A stretch of 64,000 bases of DNA from Variovorax sp. PBS-H4 (GCF_901827205.1 NZ_LR594675.1:2790001-2854000), one strand, 5' to 3'. Counted from the stretch's first letter, positions 9,301 to 17,202 are shown. Notes: generated by a model not told the origin, from the sequence alone. Numbers and translations: made by a program.

Positions 9301-9880
9301 ACAGCCCGTACTCCAGGTACTCGGCCACGCAGCCCGGCGAGACCACCGGTGCATGCCAGGACTGGAAGGCCTGGTCGCTCTGGTGCGGCATCGAGGAGGA
9401 CACGCAGCCATGGTCGTCGCCGGCGACCATCAGCACGCCGCCATGGGCCGATGCGCCGTAGGCGTTGCCGTGCTTGAGCGCATCGCCCGCGCGGTCCACG
9501 CCCGGGCCCTTGCCGTACCACATGGCAAATACGCCGGCGCAGGTGCGCTCGGGGTCGGCCTCGACGCGCTGGGTGCCCAGCACCGCGGTGGCGCCGAGTT
9601 CCTCGTTGATGGCGGGAAGAAAGCGGATACCGCTCTCGTCGAGCTTCTTGCCGGTCTTCCACAACGCCATGTCCACCATGCCCAGCGGCGAGCCGCGGTA
9701 GCCGCTGATGAAGCCGCGCGTGTCCAGGCCTGCGGCCGCATCGCGCTGGCGCTGCATCAGCATCAGCCGCACCAGCGCCTGGGTACCGGTGATGAAGACG
9801 GAGCCGCCGCTGGCCCAGAGGCTATCGCTCAGGCGGTAGTCGGGGCGGGCGAGGGACGCGGGGGCGGTGGTGTCGACCAT
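6302..9880 (-). CDS. Indolepyruvate:ferredoxin oxidoreductase, fused alpha and beta subunits
   Basis: 1192-residue 2-oxoacid:ferredoxin oxidoreductase that decarboxylates aryl (and possibly branched-chain) 2-oxoacids to acyl-CoA and passes electrons to ferredoxin. Domain order is IorA-like: an N-terminal pyrimidine/TPP-binding part (ISGYRGSPLGMVDMAL, AINEELGATAVLGTQ), a TPP domain with FCAGCPHNTS near residue 445, and a ferredoxin-like Cys cluster (VCEGCGDCSVQSNC near residue 648, then CNKDYSCAQGFC). An IorB-like gamma domain (TGVGGTGVVTVGALVAMAA) follows in the same chain. Archaeal enzymes have separate IorA and IorB chains; the single long chain is the usual proteobacterial form. Its role is probably breakdown of aromatic or branched amino acids. 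It lies 33 bases after amiC on the same strand, so read-through is possible. Confidence 0.93.
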   Translation of the reverse strand: MVDTTAPASLARPDYRLSDSLWASGGSVFITGTQALVRLMLMQRQRDAAAGLDTRGFISGYRGSPLGMVDMALWKTGKKLDESGIRFLPAINEELGATAVLGTQRVEADPERTCAGVFAMWYGKGPGVDRAGDALKHGNAYGASAHGGVLMVAGDDHGCVSSSMPHQSDQAFQSWHAPVVSPGCVAEYLEYGLYGWALSRFSGNWVGFTALSEIVESGSTVDLDRINARAATWQDGDTVRRITGYAPPPDGLHYRWPDLPSLKIEQRLHAKLDAVRAFARVNSIDRLIVESAGATVGIVTAGKAHYDLMEVLRRLDVTTEALERHGLRIYKLGLTYPVEPTRMRCFAQGLKEVLVIEEKGPVVEDQLRAMFYNASERPAIVGKQDVQGRPLVSAVGELRPSRLIQVVADWLATHFPDLDRRHLVRDFTPPELLSNASDSVKRLPYFCAGCPHNTSTRVPEGSHAQAGIGCHFMASWMDRETEGLIQMGGEGVDWVSHAMFTRVPHVFQNLGDGTYYHSGYLAIRQAVAARATLTYKILFNDAVAMTGGQPVDGLISVDGIARQVEAEGVKQVVVVSDDIGKYKSVRQRFPAGTEFHDRAELDAVQRRLREVPGVTVLIYEQTCAAEKRRRRKKGELVDPARRLYINDRVCEGCGDCSVQSNCVAVLPTETPLGRKRKIDQSSCNKDYSCAQGFCPSFVGVLGGGMRKKTGALATGAEAFMQRVNALSRPAPHAWTGPYDLLVTGVGGTGVVTVGALVAMAAHLEGKSASVLDFMGFAQKGGSVLSFVRVADVHWRLNQVRIDTQQADALLACDLVVGASAEALATVRHGRTRILANTHETPVAESLHNPDASLKAPQLLDKLRFAAGAERVETLDAQALADAFLGDSIVSNIVALGYAWQRGLVPVGLEALLRAIELNGVAVDNNKLAFSLGRLAAGDTDAAASLLRGTSAQPAEPEPLDALIERAMSHLAAYQNAAYAERYAGTVAAVRQREAALQADPALPFTRAVAQGLFKLMAYKDEYEVARLYTDGEFARSLRQQFEGELRLEFYMAPPGLSRTREGRPPRKLRFGGWMMPMLKLLAQGRRLRGTVLDPFGYTDERRMERALIDDYRLRIESLLPSLDAGRLKIATEIALLPMQMRGFGHVKQANVALARVREAELLYRFDSKAFPRPAPSRTAGQIRGIAVTASGR

Positions 9881-9913
9881 GGCGGTGGGTGTACCTCGCG
9901 AGACGTGAAAGGC

Positions 9914-11401
9914 CTACAGCTCGCGGCTGCGCGCCAGCGGCGGGTTCTGCGCAAAGTAGCGGTGGATGCCGCGCATCAGGGCATCGGCCAGGTCTTCCTG
10001 GTAGGCGACGCTGCGCAGCTTGGCCTCTTCCTCGGGATTGCTGATGAAGGCGGTTTCCACCAGCACGCTGGGAATGTCGGGCGCCTTGAGCACCGCGAAG
10101 CCGGCCTGCTCGACCCGCGGCTTGTGCAGCCGGGCGCCGATGCCGCGGATCTCGCCGAGCATCGCGCCGCCGAGCTTGAGGCTGTCGTTGATCTGCGCGG
10201 TGGTGCTCATGTCGAGCAGGGCACGCTGGACCTGGGCCTCGTGCGAGCCGACGTTCACGCCACCGACCCGGTCGGCCTGGTTCTCCTTGTTGGCGAGCCA
10301 GCGCGCGGCGCTGCTGGACGCGCCGGTCTGGCTCAGCGCGAACACGCTGGCGCCACGCGCATCGGGATTGGTGAAGGCATCGGCATGGATGCTCACGAAC
10401 AGGTCGGCTTGCACGCGGCGGGCCTTCTGCACGCGCGTGCCCAGGGGAACGAAGAAATCGGAATCGCGCGTGAGGAAGGCGCGCATCGGGTTGCCGTTGA
10501 CGCTGCTGGCGTTGATGCGGTCGCGCAGCCGGTGGGCGACCAGCAGCACGATGTCCTTCTCGCGCGTGCCGTTGGGGCCGATGGCACCGGGGTCTTCGCC
10601 GCCATGGCCGGGATCGAGGGCGACGATGATGATGCGGTCGGTGCGGCTGGCGGTGGCCGTGCTGCCGTTGCCGTTGTTGTCGCGTGCCGTTGCCCGCGCC
10701 GCGGGCATCACCGGCGCCGTGCCGACGACCGGCGGCAGCGGGGCGGGCGCAACCAGCGCAGGAGCGGACGCGTTGCCACCGAGCGGCGCAGTGGGGCGCA
10801 TCGACTGCTGCGCCATCAGGTCGCCGAGCGGGTCCGTGGCAGGCGGCGCCGGCCGCAGCGGCGCGGGCGTGTCGCCTGGCGCCCCCGCGTTGCGCGGCGC
10901 GATGCCCGCGACGGTGCTGTCGGAGCCCTGCGCCTTGGGCGCGTCGCGCAGGCGCTCGGCGATCAGCGCTTCCATGGGGTCGATGGCCTGCTGCGGATAG
11001 AGGTCCAGCACCAGCCGGTGCTGGTAGGCGGCCACCGGGGCAAGCGAGAAGACCTGCGGCGCCACCGTCTGCTTCAGGTCGAACACGATGCGCACCACGC
11101 TCGGGGCGAACTGGCCGACGCGCAGGCCGTTGATGAAGGGGTCGCCCGGCTTGATCTTGCCGACCAGTTCGCGCAGGGCCGGGTTGAGATCGATGCCCTC
11201 GATGTCGACCGCGAGCCGCGGCGGATTGCCCACCACCAGCTGCTGCGATCGCAGGCGGCCGTCGGATTCGATGGTGACGCGCGTGTAGTCGTTGGCCGGC
11301 CAGACACGCACCGCCATGATGGTGGCGCCGCGTGCGATTTCATGCATGCCGAGCAGCAGGGCGAGGCTGCCGCCTTGCAGGAGCAGTGAGCGCCGGTTCA
11401 T
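9914..11401 (-). CDS. amiC: N-acetylmuramoyl-L-alanine amidase AmiC
   Basis: 495-residue periplasmic zinc amidase that cleaves the peptide stem from glycan strands to split septal peptidoglycan between daughter cells. The signal MNRRSLLLQGGSLALLLG has an Arg-Arg pair suggesting Tat export, as known for AmiC. An AMIN domain (about 25-150) targets it to the septum. A Pro/Ala-rich linker follows. The Amidase_3 domain (about 260-485) shows ALDPGHGGEDPGAIG (Zn ligand His), TREKDIVL (Zn Glu), SIHADAF (Zn His) and VETAFISN (catalytic Glu). The frame is open upstream to an ATG at 11464 that overlaps the tsaE stop, but the extra 21 codons are repeat sequence, so the ATG at 11401 with AAGG ahead is preferred. 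Confidence 0.93.
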   Translation of the reverse strand: MNRRSLLLQGGSLALLLGMHEIARGATIMAVRVWPANDYTRVTIESDGRLRSQQLVVGNPPRLAVDIEGIDLNPALRELVGKIKPGDPFINGLRVGQFAPSVVRIVFDLKQTVAPQVFSLAPVAAYQHRLVLDLYPQQAIDPMEALIAERLRDAPKAQGSDSTVAGIAPRNAGAPGDTPAPLRPAPPATDPLGDLMAQQSMRPTAPLGGNASAPALVAPAPLPPVVGTAPVMPAARATARDNNGNGSTATASRTDRIIIVALDPGHGGEDPGAIGPNGTREKDIVLLVAHRLRDRINASSVNGNPMRAFLTRDSDFFVPLGTRVQKARRVQADLFVSIHADAFTNPDARGASVFALSQTGASSSAARWLANKENQADRVGGVNVGSHEAQVQRALLDMSTTAQINDSLKLGGAMLGEIRGIGARLHKPRVEQAGFAVLKAPDIPSVLVETAFISNPEEEAKLRSVAYQEDLADALMRGIHRYFAQNPPLARSREL

Positions 11402-11455
11402 TGGAGTACCTTCGGCTTCGGTGCTATTCGCTTTCGGAGCGGTCGTGCGGCTCAT
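11402..11455 (-). repeat. Intercistronic dispersed repeat, copy 1 (tsaE to amiC)
   Basis: About 54 bases, read on the minus strand from ATGAGCCGCACGACCGCTCC to GAAGGTACTCCA, directly before the amiC ATG. It matches copies before the arn formyltransferase gene, arnB and coaBC. The end supplies the AAGG used as ribosome-binding site. If translated in frame it would encode a MSRTTAPKANST peptide continuous with AmiC. Confidence 0.8.
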
Positions 11456-11460
11456 GCGGT

Positions 11461-11958
11461 TCATGCCGCTGCGGCGATCAGGCGGTTGCCGAGCGCGGTG
11501 TTCGCCTGCAGGGTCACGGTGCGGGTGTCGTCGATCATTGCTTCGATTTTAATAGCGAGGTCGGCAAGTGGAATGCGCCCTGCCGCGTTGTCGGGCCACT
11601 CCGCGAGCTTGAGGCCGGGGCCCGCGAAGATGTCGCGGAAGCCGGCGTCGTCCCATTCGTGGGGGTCGCTGAAGCGGTAGAAGTCGAAATGGAAGATGGC
11701 GAGCCCGCCGGGTGCCTCGTGCGGCTCGACGACCGCGTAGGTCGGGCTCTTGATGCGCGAGCCGATCCCCAGCGCCCGCAACAGGTGGCGAACGAAGGTG
11801 GTCTTGCCGGCGCCGAGGTCTCCATGCAATGCGATGAACGCGTCGCCCAGCGCTTGCGATGACGCGAGCTTGACCGCGAGCGCGTCGCAGTCGTCCTCGC
11901 TCTGCCAGCGCTGCACCAGGGTTCGCGTTTCTACAATCGGCAGGTGATCGGCAGCCAT
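11461..11958 (-). CDS. tsaE: tRNA threonylcarbamoyladenosine biosynthesis ATPase TsaE
   Basis: 165-residue P-loop ATPase that drives the TsaB-TsaD complex adding the t6A modification next to the anticodon of tRNAs reading ANN codons. The Walker A motif is GDLGAGKTT (about residues 46-54), followed by SPTYAVVEPH and the FDFYR motif with its conserved acidic and aromatic residues near 90, and KLAEWPDN near 117; all are TsaE hallmarks. The ATG at 11958 makes the 5' end overlap the divergent queG by 15 bases; a GTG at 11916 is an alternative. The stop TGA is joined to ATGAACCGC at the head of the amiC leader. The order tsaE-amiC is conserved in proteobacteria. Confidence 0.92.
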   Translation of the reverse strand: MAADHLPIVETRTLVQRWQSEDDCDALAVKLASSQALGDAFIALHGDLGAGKTTFVRHLLRALGIGSRIKSPTYAVVEPHEAPGGLAIFHFDFYRFSDPHEWDDAGFRDIFAGPGLKLAEWPDNAAGRIPLADLAIKIEAMIDDTRTVTLQANTALGNRLIAAAA

Positions 11959-13011
11959 CAACTCGTGAGTCGGATTAGGGCAGAGGCCCGGGAGCTGGGA
12001 TTCTCCCAAATCGGCATCGCGGGTGTCGATCTGTCGAGCGCGGAGGAAGGACTCGCGCAATGGCTGGCGCAGGGCTTCCACGGCGAGATGCACTACATGG
12101 CTGCGCATGGGAAGCGCCGCGCCCGGCCCGCCGAGCTGGTGCCGGGCACGGCGTCGGTGATCACCGCGCGCATGGACTACCTGCCGCGCGGTACGCCCGA
12201 CGACTGGCAAGCCATCGAGTTCGACCGGCTGCGTCATCCGGGCGAAGCCATCGTCTCCGTCTACGCCCGCGGCCGCGATTACCACAAGGTGATGCGCGGG
12301 CGGCTGCAGCGGCTGGCCGAGCGCATCGCCGAGGCCGTGGGGCCCTTCGGCCATCGCGTGTTCACCGACTCGGCGCCGGTGCTCGAGGCCGAGCTTGCCT
12401 CGCGCAGCGGGCAAGGCTGGCGCGGCAAGCACACGCTGGTGCTCGACCGCGAGGCGGGCTCGATGTTCTTCCTGGGCGAGATCTACGTCGACATGGCGCT
12501 GCCCGCGAGCGCGCCGGTCAGCGCGCATTGCGGCAGCTGCAGTGCGTGCATCGACGTCTGCCCCACGCGCGCCATCGTGGCGCCCTACAGGCTCGACGCG
12601 CGGCGCTGCATCTCCTACCTCACGATCGAGCATGCAGGGCCGATCCCGCTCGAGCTGCGGCCGCTGATCGGAAACCGCATTTACGGCTGTGACGACTGCC
12701 AGCTGATCTGCCCGTGGAACAAGTTCGCGAAGAAGAGCGCCTTGCCGGATTTCGATGCGCGCGACGGGCTGAGCGGGCGCCAGCTCGGCGAGCTCTTCGC
12801 TTGGAGCGAGGAAGACTTCCTGCGCTTCACCGAGGGCAGCGCGATTCGTCGCATCGGCCACGAACGCTGGCTGCGCAACATTGCAGTGGCGCTGGGCAAC
12901 GCACTGCGTGCCGGCCGGCGCGAGGCGCGCGATGCCCTGGTCACGCGGCGCAACGATCCCAGTGCGCTGGTGCGCGAGCATGTCGAATGGGCCCTGGCCC
13001 AGGCCGACTGA
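11944..13011 (+). CDS. queG: Epoxyqueuosine reductase QueG
   Basis: 355-residue cobalamin- and iron-sulfur-dependent enzyme that performs the last step of queuosine synthesis, reducing epoxyqueuosine to queuosine in tRNA. Two ferredoxin-like Cys clusters are visible: CGSCSACIDVCPTRAI (about 197-212) and the CDDCQLICPWNKF stretch near residue 250. The N-terminal domain has ELGFSQIGIAG, and the C-terminus has HEAT-like helices with the WLRNIAVALGNAL segment. The GTG at 11944 is taken as start because it keeps the helix before ELGF as in E. coli QueG; a second GTG at 11965 would avoid the overlap with tsaE. Divergence from tsaE-amiC is a conserved arrangement in this group. Confidence 0.94.
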   Translation: MIGSHQLVSRIRAEARELGFSQIGIAGVDLSSAEEGLAQWLAQGFHGEMHYMAAHGKRRARPAELVPGTASVITARMDYLPRGTPDDWQAIEFDRLRHPGEAIVSVYARGRDYHKVMRGRLQRLAERIAEAVGPFGHRVFTDSAPVLEAELASRSGQGWRGKHTLVLDREAGSMFFLGEIYVDMALPASAPVSAHCGSCSACIDVCPTRAIVAPYRLDARRCISYLTIEHAGPIPLELRPLIGNRIYGCDDCQLICPWNKFAKKSALPDFDARDGLSGRQLGELFAWSEEDFLRFTEGSAIRRIGHERWLRNIAVALGNALRAGRREARDALVTRRNDPSALVREHVEWALAQAD

Positions 13012-13014
13012 GCC

Positions 13015-13446
13015 TCAGCGCTGCAGGATCGCCGAGACCTGGGCGGTACCGGCATCGAGCGACCGCATCGAGCTCAGCCGCAGCGAGGCGTACTTGAGGA
13101 CCGGGTTGTTGATCAACTTGCCGGTGAAGTGGCCGTTGAAGCGGGCGTCCTTGCAGCCGCTCACGTCGAGTTCGAGCGCGGCGTTTGCCGGCGAGACGAA
13201 GTCCGTGCTGGAGCCGCTCAGGATGCAGGCCGCGTCGGGCAAATGGCCGCGCACGCTGCCGTCGGGGGCGATCTGCAGGCTGCCGTCGTAGACGGCCGCG
13301 GAACCCTGCGCGCCGGTGTCCTGCTGCGTCACATACAGCAGGAAAGGCCCCTGCCATTCGCCGTGGTAGCGGGTGTATTCCTGAGGCTGCGCCTGAGCTT
13401 GCACCTGGACGAGCGATGCGGCGGCGAGAACCAGCAGGATGCGCAT
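13015..13446 (-). CDS. Small secreted protein of unknown function
   Basis: 143-residue protein with a clear signal peptide (MRILLVLAAASLVQVQAQAQ) and probable cleavage after AQA, giving a mature periplasmic domain of about 120 residues. It contains two Cys (in AACILSG and SGCKDARF) that could form one disulfide, and a beta-rich pattern ending LRLSSMRSLDAGTAQVSAIL. I do not recognise a family. The stop is three bases from the queG stop on the other strand, so the two genes converge without room for a separate terminator. The open frame, signal peptide and codon use support a real gene. Confidence 0.7.
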   Translation of the reverse strand: MRILLVLAAASLVQVQAQAQPQEYTRYHGEWQGPFLLYVTQQDTGAQGSAAVYDGSLQIAPDGSVRGHLPDAACILSGSSTDFVSPANAALELDVSGCKDARFNGHFTGKLINNPVLKYASLRLSSMRSLDAGTAQVSAILQR

Positions 13447-13464
13447 CGGCGGGATGGTAGTCGC

Positions 13465-14370
13465 CTAGCGGCTCAATGACAGAGCGAAGGGAAGGCTGGC
13501 AACGCCCAGCAGGGTGGAAAGCGTCACCAGCCCCGCGACGTAGGCGCCGTTGTAGCCCATCCGCGCCGCCAGCACATAAGCGCTGGAAGCGGTGGGCACG
13601 GCGGAGAAGGTCATCAGCACGGCAGCCTGGGCCTTGTCCAGCTGCAGGCCCAATGCGAGGCCCCAGGCGATCAGCGGCAGCACCAGGTGCCGGATCGCCA
13701 GCACCGAAACGGCCAGCGCCTTGCCGCGCGCCAGCGTGGCGAACTGCATGCCGGCGCCCGCGGCCATCAAGCCCAGCGCCAGCGAGGCTGCCCCGATGCG
13801 AGTGAGCGTGGGCTCCAGCCAACTCGGCACGCCAAGGCCCAGGAGATTGGCAACCAATCCGCTCGATGTCGCGATGATCAGCGGATTGCGCAGCAGCTGC
13901 CGCGCGAAGCCGCTCTGCGCATGCCGCGCCATCGGCCAGACGGCGGCGATGTTGAAGAGCGGCACACACACGCCGATGAGCACCGCGATCATCAGGAGGC
14001 CGGCCGGTCCTGCCATGCGGTCGGCCATTGCCAGGCAGATGAAGGAGTTGAAGCGGAAGGCGATCTGCGCGCTCGCTGCGTGATCGCTGCGGTCGATGTG
14101 CGTGCGCAGCCATGGCAGGAAGGGCAGCGCATAGGCCAGGGCGATGCCGGCAAGGCCGACGCCCACGCCGGCGGTCAGCAGGTGCGACGTGGCGCCGAGG
14201 TCGAACGGGCTGCGCACGATCGAGTGGAACAGCAGCACGGGGAAGAGAAAGTAGTAGACCAGGCTCTCCACCTGGTCCCACACGCGCCGGTCCAGCGGCG
14301 TGTAGCGGCATAACAGCCAGCCGCAGCCAATGAGGGAGAAATCGGGGAAGAGCAGCTGGGCATAGTTCAC
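13465..14370 (-). CDS. AEC-family (auxin efflux carrier-like) transporter
   Basis: About 301-residue permease with roughly ten hydrophobic segments in two halves, the layout of the AEC/BASS fold. Bacterial members move organic acids such as malate or malonate. Features include FPDFSLIGCGWLL at the N-terminus, NSFICLAMADRMAG, and a C-terminal half with MTFSAVPTASSAYVLAARMG, where PTA matches the conserved helix break. The GTG at 14370 gives an N-terminus (NYAQLLFPDF) like relatives; a TTG at 14412 is also in frame. Neither has a strong ribosome site. It is divergent from a Bug-type binding protein, but the two families are not known to work together. Confidence 0.85.
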   Translation of the reverse strand: MNYAQLLFPDFSLIGCGWLLCRYTPLDRRVWDQVESLVYYFLFPVLLFHSIVRSPFDLGATSHLLTAGVGVGLAGIALAYALPFLPWLRTHIDRSDHAASAQIAFRFNSFICLAMADRMAGPAGLLMIAVLIGVCVPLFNIAAVWPMARHAQSGFARQLLRNPLIIATSSGLVANLLGLGVPSWLEPTLTRIGAASLALGLMAAGAGMQFATLARGKALAVSVLAIRHLVLPLIAWGLALGLQLDKAQAAVLMTFSAVPTASSAYVLAARMGYNGAYVAGLVTLSTLLGVASLPFALSLSR

Positions 14371-14477
14371 CAGCCGAGGATAAACGGTGCCCTCCCATGG
14401 GTTATCCAGCAAGCGGCGCAGCGGGCCGAACCGGTAGCATCCCGCTTTTCGATTTCAGATTTTCAGGAGCCTCCTAC

Positions 14478-15452
14478 ATGCAACGTCGTCAATGGAACGC
14501 ACTCGCCGGCACCGCCGCGCTGGCGCTGGTCGCCGCCCCGGTCTGGGCTCAGGGCTATCCGAACAAGCCCATCGAGCTGCAGGTGCCGTTCGCGCCCGGC
14601 GGCACCACCGACATCGTGGCCCGCGTGATCGCCGACCCGCTGGGCAAGCAATTGGGCCAGAGCGTGGTGGTGGTCAACAAGGCGGGCGGCGGCGGCATCG
14701 TCGGCGCTGCGGAAACGGCGCGCGTCGCGCCGGACGGCTACAAGCTCGGCGTGGCCACCGTCTCGAGCACGGCCGCCAACCCGGCGATCAACCCGAAGGT
14801 GCCCTACGACCCGATCAATGACTTCACGCCCATCATCAACATCGCGGCCACGCCCAACCTGATTGCGGTGCACCCGAGCTTTCCGGCAAAGAACTACGCC
14901 GAGTTCGTGGCCGAGATCAAGAAGAACCCGGGCAAGTACTCCTACGCGTCATCGGGAACCGGCGGCATCGGCCACCTGCTGATGGAACTCTACAAGAGCC
15001 TGAGCAACACATTCGTGACCCATATCCCGTACCGCGGCGCCGGGCCGGCGCTCAACGATGTGGTGGGCGGCCAGGTGCCGATCATTTTCGACAACATTCC
15101 TTCGGCGCTTCCCTTCATCAAGAACAAGCAGCTGGTGCCGATCGTCGTCGCGGCGCCGCAGCGACTGAAGGACTTGCCCAATGTGCCGACCTTCAAGGAA
15201 GTGGGGCTGGAGCCCGTCAACCGCATGGCCTACTACGGCATCCTCGGGCCCAAGGGCCTGCCGAAGGAGGTGGTCGACAAGATCAATGCGGGCGTGAAGA
15301 AGGCGGTCGAGGACCCTGCGGTGCGCAAGCGCATCGAGGACACCGGCTCGCTGATCGTCGCCAACTCGCCGGAGCAGTTCGCCGAGCAGATCAAGGCCGA
15401 GTTCGCGGTCTACAAGCAGGTAGTGGTCAAGCAGAAGCTCACGCTCGACTGA
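14478..15452 (+). CDS. Bug/TctC-family tripartite tricarboxylate-type binding protein
   Basis: 324-residue periplasmic binding protein of the Bug family, which is greatly expanded in Burkholderiales. The signal peptide (MQRRQWNALAGTAALALVAA) cleaves near VWAQG. Diagnostic stretches are YPNKPIELQVPFAPGGTTD at the mature N-terminus, VVVVNKAGGGG near 75, ISSTAANPAIN-like text near 100 and HIPYRGAGPALNDVVGGQVP near 195. A CAGGAG site 8 bases ahead supports the ATG at 14478. No TctA/TctB membrane partners lie nearby, so it is an orphan receptor that may serve a distant transporter or act in sensing. The ligand, typically a carboxylate, is not predictable. Confidence 0.93.
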   Translation: MQRRQWNALAGTAALALVAAPVWAQGYPNKPIELQVPFAPGGTTDIVARVIADPLGKQLGQSVVVVNKAGGGGIVGAAETARVAPDGYKLGVATVSSTAANPAINPKVPYDPINDFTPIINIAATPNLIAVHPSFPAKNYAEFVAEIKKNPGKYSYASSGTGGIGHLLMELYKSLSNTFVTHIPYRGAGPALNDVVGGQVPIIFDNIPSALPFIKNKQLVPIVVAAPQRLKDLPNVPTFKEVGLEPVNRMAYYGILGPKGLPKEVVDKINAGVKKAVEDPAVRKRIEDTGSLIVANSPEQFAEQIKAEFAVYKQVVVKQKLTLD

Positions 15453-15473
15453 TCGGCGCTTCTTCTCGACGCG

Positions 15474-15500
15474 AGCCGCCCGCCGGGGCGGCTTTTTTTT
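15474..15500 (+). terminator. Intrinsic terminator after the Bug-type gene
   Basis: Stem AGCCGCCC (15474-15481) pairs with GGGCGGCT (15486-15493) around the loop GCCG, followed by eight T residues to 15500. It separates the binding-protein gene from xerD. Confidence 0.93.
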
Positions 15501-15515
15501 GCTATCTTGCCAATC

Positions 15516-16430
15516 ATGACCGCGGCCCTCGACACGCTCACCGCCACGCCGGAGATCGACGATTTCATCGACGCGCTCTGGCTCGAGGACGGGCTGTCGA
15601 AGAACACGCTGGCGGCCTACCGCCGCGATCTCGCGCTGTTCGCGCAATGGCTCCGCACGCAGTGCGGCCGTGCCCTGGACGCCGCACGCGAAAGCGATCT
15701 GCAGGCCTACATGGGCGCGCGGCTCACGGCGCGAGGCAAGGCAACCTCGGCCAACCGACGGCTGACGGTGTTCAAGCGCTATTTCCGCTGGGCTGTGCGC
15801 GAGCGGCGCATCGGCGCTGATCCGAGCCTCCGGCTGGTGCCTGCCCGGCAGGCGCCGCGTGCGATCAAGACGCTGTCGGAGAAGCAGGTGGACGACCTGC
15901 TGTCTGCGCCCGATGTCGACACGCCGCTGGGTCTGCGCGACCGCGCCATGCTGGAGCTCATGTACGCGAGCGGGCTGCGCGTCAGCGAGCTGGTGGCGCT
16001 CAGGGTCTTCGAGCTGAGCCTGAACGACGGCGTGCTGCGCGTCCTGGGCAAGGGCAGCAAGGAGCGGCTGGTGCCTTTCGGCGGCGAGGCGCGGCGCTGG
16101 ATAGAGCGCTACATGCACGAGTCCCGGCCCGCCATCCTCGATGGCCAGCAGACGTCCGACCTGTTCGTCACCGCACGCGGTGCGGGAATGACGCGGGTCA
16201 TGTTCTGGATCATCGTCAAGAAGCATGCGCAGGCGGCCGGCATCGATGCGCCCCTGTCGCCGCACACGCTGCGCCACGCCTTTGCCACGCACCTGCTCAA
16301 CCATGGCGCCGACCTGCGGGCGGTTCAGCTGCTGCTGGGCCATGCGGATATCTCGACCACCACCATCTACACGCACGTGGCGCGCGAGCGCCTCAAGCAG
16401 TTGCATGCAAAGCACCATCCCCGTGGGTGA
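15516..16430 (+). CDS. xerD: Site-specific tyrosine recombinase XerD
   Basis: 304-residue tyrosine recombinase that works with XerC at dif to resolve chromosome dimers during division. The N-terminal SAM-like core-binding domain includes LSKNTLAAYRRDLALF. The catalytic domain shows the first Arg in YASGLRVSELVAL, KGSKERLVPF, the HTLRHAFATHLL box (HxxR), LLGHADISTT and the nucleophile Tyr of IYTHVARERL (about residue 285). The length fits XerD. A weak TTG lies at 15507; the ATG at 15516 matches family length. The 3' end overlaps the DUF72 gene by 26 bases, so it heads a tight operon. No phage or integron genes flank it, which supports a housekeeping role. Confidence 0.95.
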   Translation: MTAALDTLTATPEIDDFIDALWLEDGLSKNTLAAYRRDLALFAQWLRTQCGRALDAARESDLQAYMGARLTARGKATSANRRLTVFKRYFRWAVRERRIGADPSLRLVPARQAPRAIKTLSEKQVDDLLSAPDVDTPLGLRDRAMLELMYASGLRVSELVALRVFELSLNDGVLRVLGKGSKERLVPFGGEARRWIERYMHESRPAILDGQQTSDLFVTARGAGMTRVMFWIIVKKHAQAAGIDAPLSPHTLRHAFATHLLNHGADLRAVQLLLGHADISTTTIYTHVARERLKQLHAKHHPRG

Positions 16431-17202
16431 AGGCTTGCCGCCGCCGCTGCATGTGGGCTGCGCCGGCTGGAGCCTGCCGCGCGCGCAATGGCCGCACTTC
16501 CCGGCCGAGGGTTCGCACCTGGAGCGCTATGCGGCACGCTTCGACATTGCCGAGATCAACACCTCCTTCTACCGGCCTCACCAGCGCGAGACTTATGCCC
16601 GCTGGGCTGCGGGCACCCCGGCGCATTTCCGTTTCTCGTGCAAGCTGCCGAAGCGCATCACGCACGAGAAGCGGCTCGTCGGCGCCGTGGCGGAATTGGA
16701 GTCCTTTCTCATGCAGGTGGAAGGCCTGGGATACAAGCTGGGTTGCCTGGTGGTGCAGTTGCCGCCCAGCCTGGACTTCGACCAGCCCGCGGTATCGAGC
16801 TTCCTCGCTGCGCTGCGCCGGCGGCACCCGGGGCCGGTCGCGCTGGAGCCCCGGCATCCGAGCTGGTTCGTGCCGCAGGCCGAGGAGCTTCTCGCGCGCT
16901 TCCGCACGGCGCGGGTGCTCGCCGATCCCGTACTCCACGACAACGCGGCAGCACCGGGCGGATGGGCCGGCCTGGTCTACCTGCGGCTGCACGGTTCGCC
17001 CCGGCGCTATTGGTCTTCATACCCCGATGCGCTGCTGCAGCAGCTTGCCCAGCGGCTGGGTCGGGCGCAGGAGGAAGGCGCGCAGTGCTGGTGCGTGTTC
17101 GACAACACGGCCAGTGGCGCGGCCGTCGCGAATGCCCTGACGCTCGCCGCGATGATCGATGCCGCGCCAGAATGGCAGGCTCGCAAGGAAGCTCATCGAT
17201 GA
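16405..17202 (+). CDS. DUF72 (YecE-like) family protein
   Basis: 265-residue TIM-barrel-type protein of the DUF72/YecE family, whose biochemical role is unsettled. Family marks are VGCAGWSLPRAQW at the N-terminus, INTSFYRPHQRETYARW, FRFSCKLPKRITHEKRL, LEPRHPSW and the YLRLHGSPRRYWSSY motif, with CWCVFDNTASGAAVANA near the C-terminus. The ATG at 16405 lies inside the xerD 3' end (26-base overlap). The stop shares an ATGA with the next gene, so translation of xerD, this gene and the Bug-type gene is probably coupled. Confidence 0.92.
   Translation: MQSTIPVGEGLPPPLHVGCAGWSLPRAQWPHFPAEGSHLERYAARFDIAEINTSFYRPHQRETYARWAAGTPAHFRFSCKLPKRITHEKRLVGAVAELESFLMQVEGLGYKLGCLVVQLPPSLDFDQPAVSSFLAALRRRHPGPVALEPRHPSWFVPQAEELLARFRTARVLADPVLHDNAAAPGGWAGLVYLRLHGSPRRYWSSYPDALLQQLAQRLGRAQEEGAQCWCVFDNTASGAAVANALTLAAMIDAAPEWQARKEAHR

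Noticed and set aside
8093..11389. A 1098-codon open frame on the plus strand opposite the oxidoreductase and amiC genes
   Set aside because: It is a shadow of high-GC coding DNA: rich in Arg/His/Gly/Ala with no domain motifs, and opposite two clearly real genes.
15516..16430. Tyrosine recombinase as a sign of a mobile island
   Set aside because: Sequence length and motifs fit housekeeping XerD, and there are no attachment-site repeats, tRNA gene or phage genes nearby.
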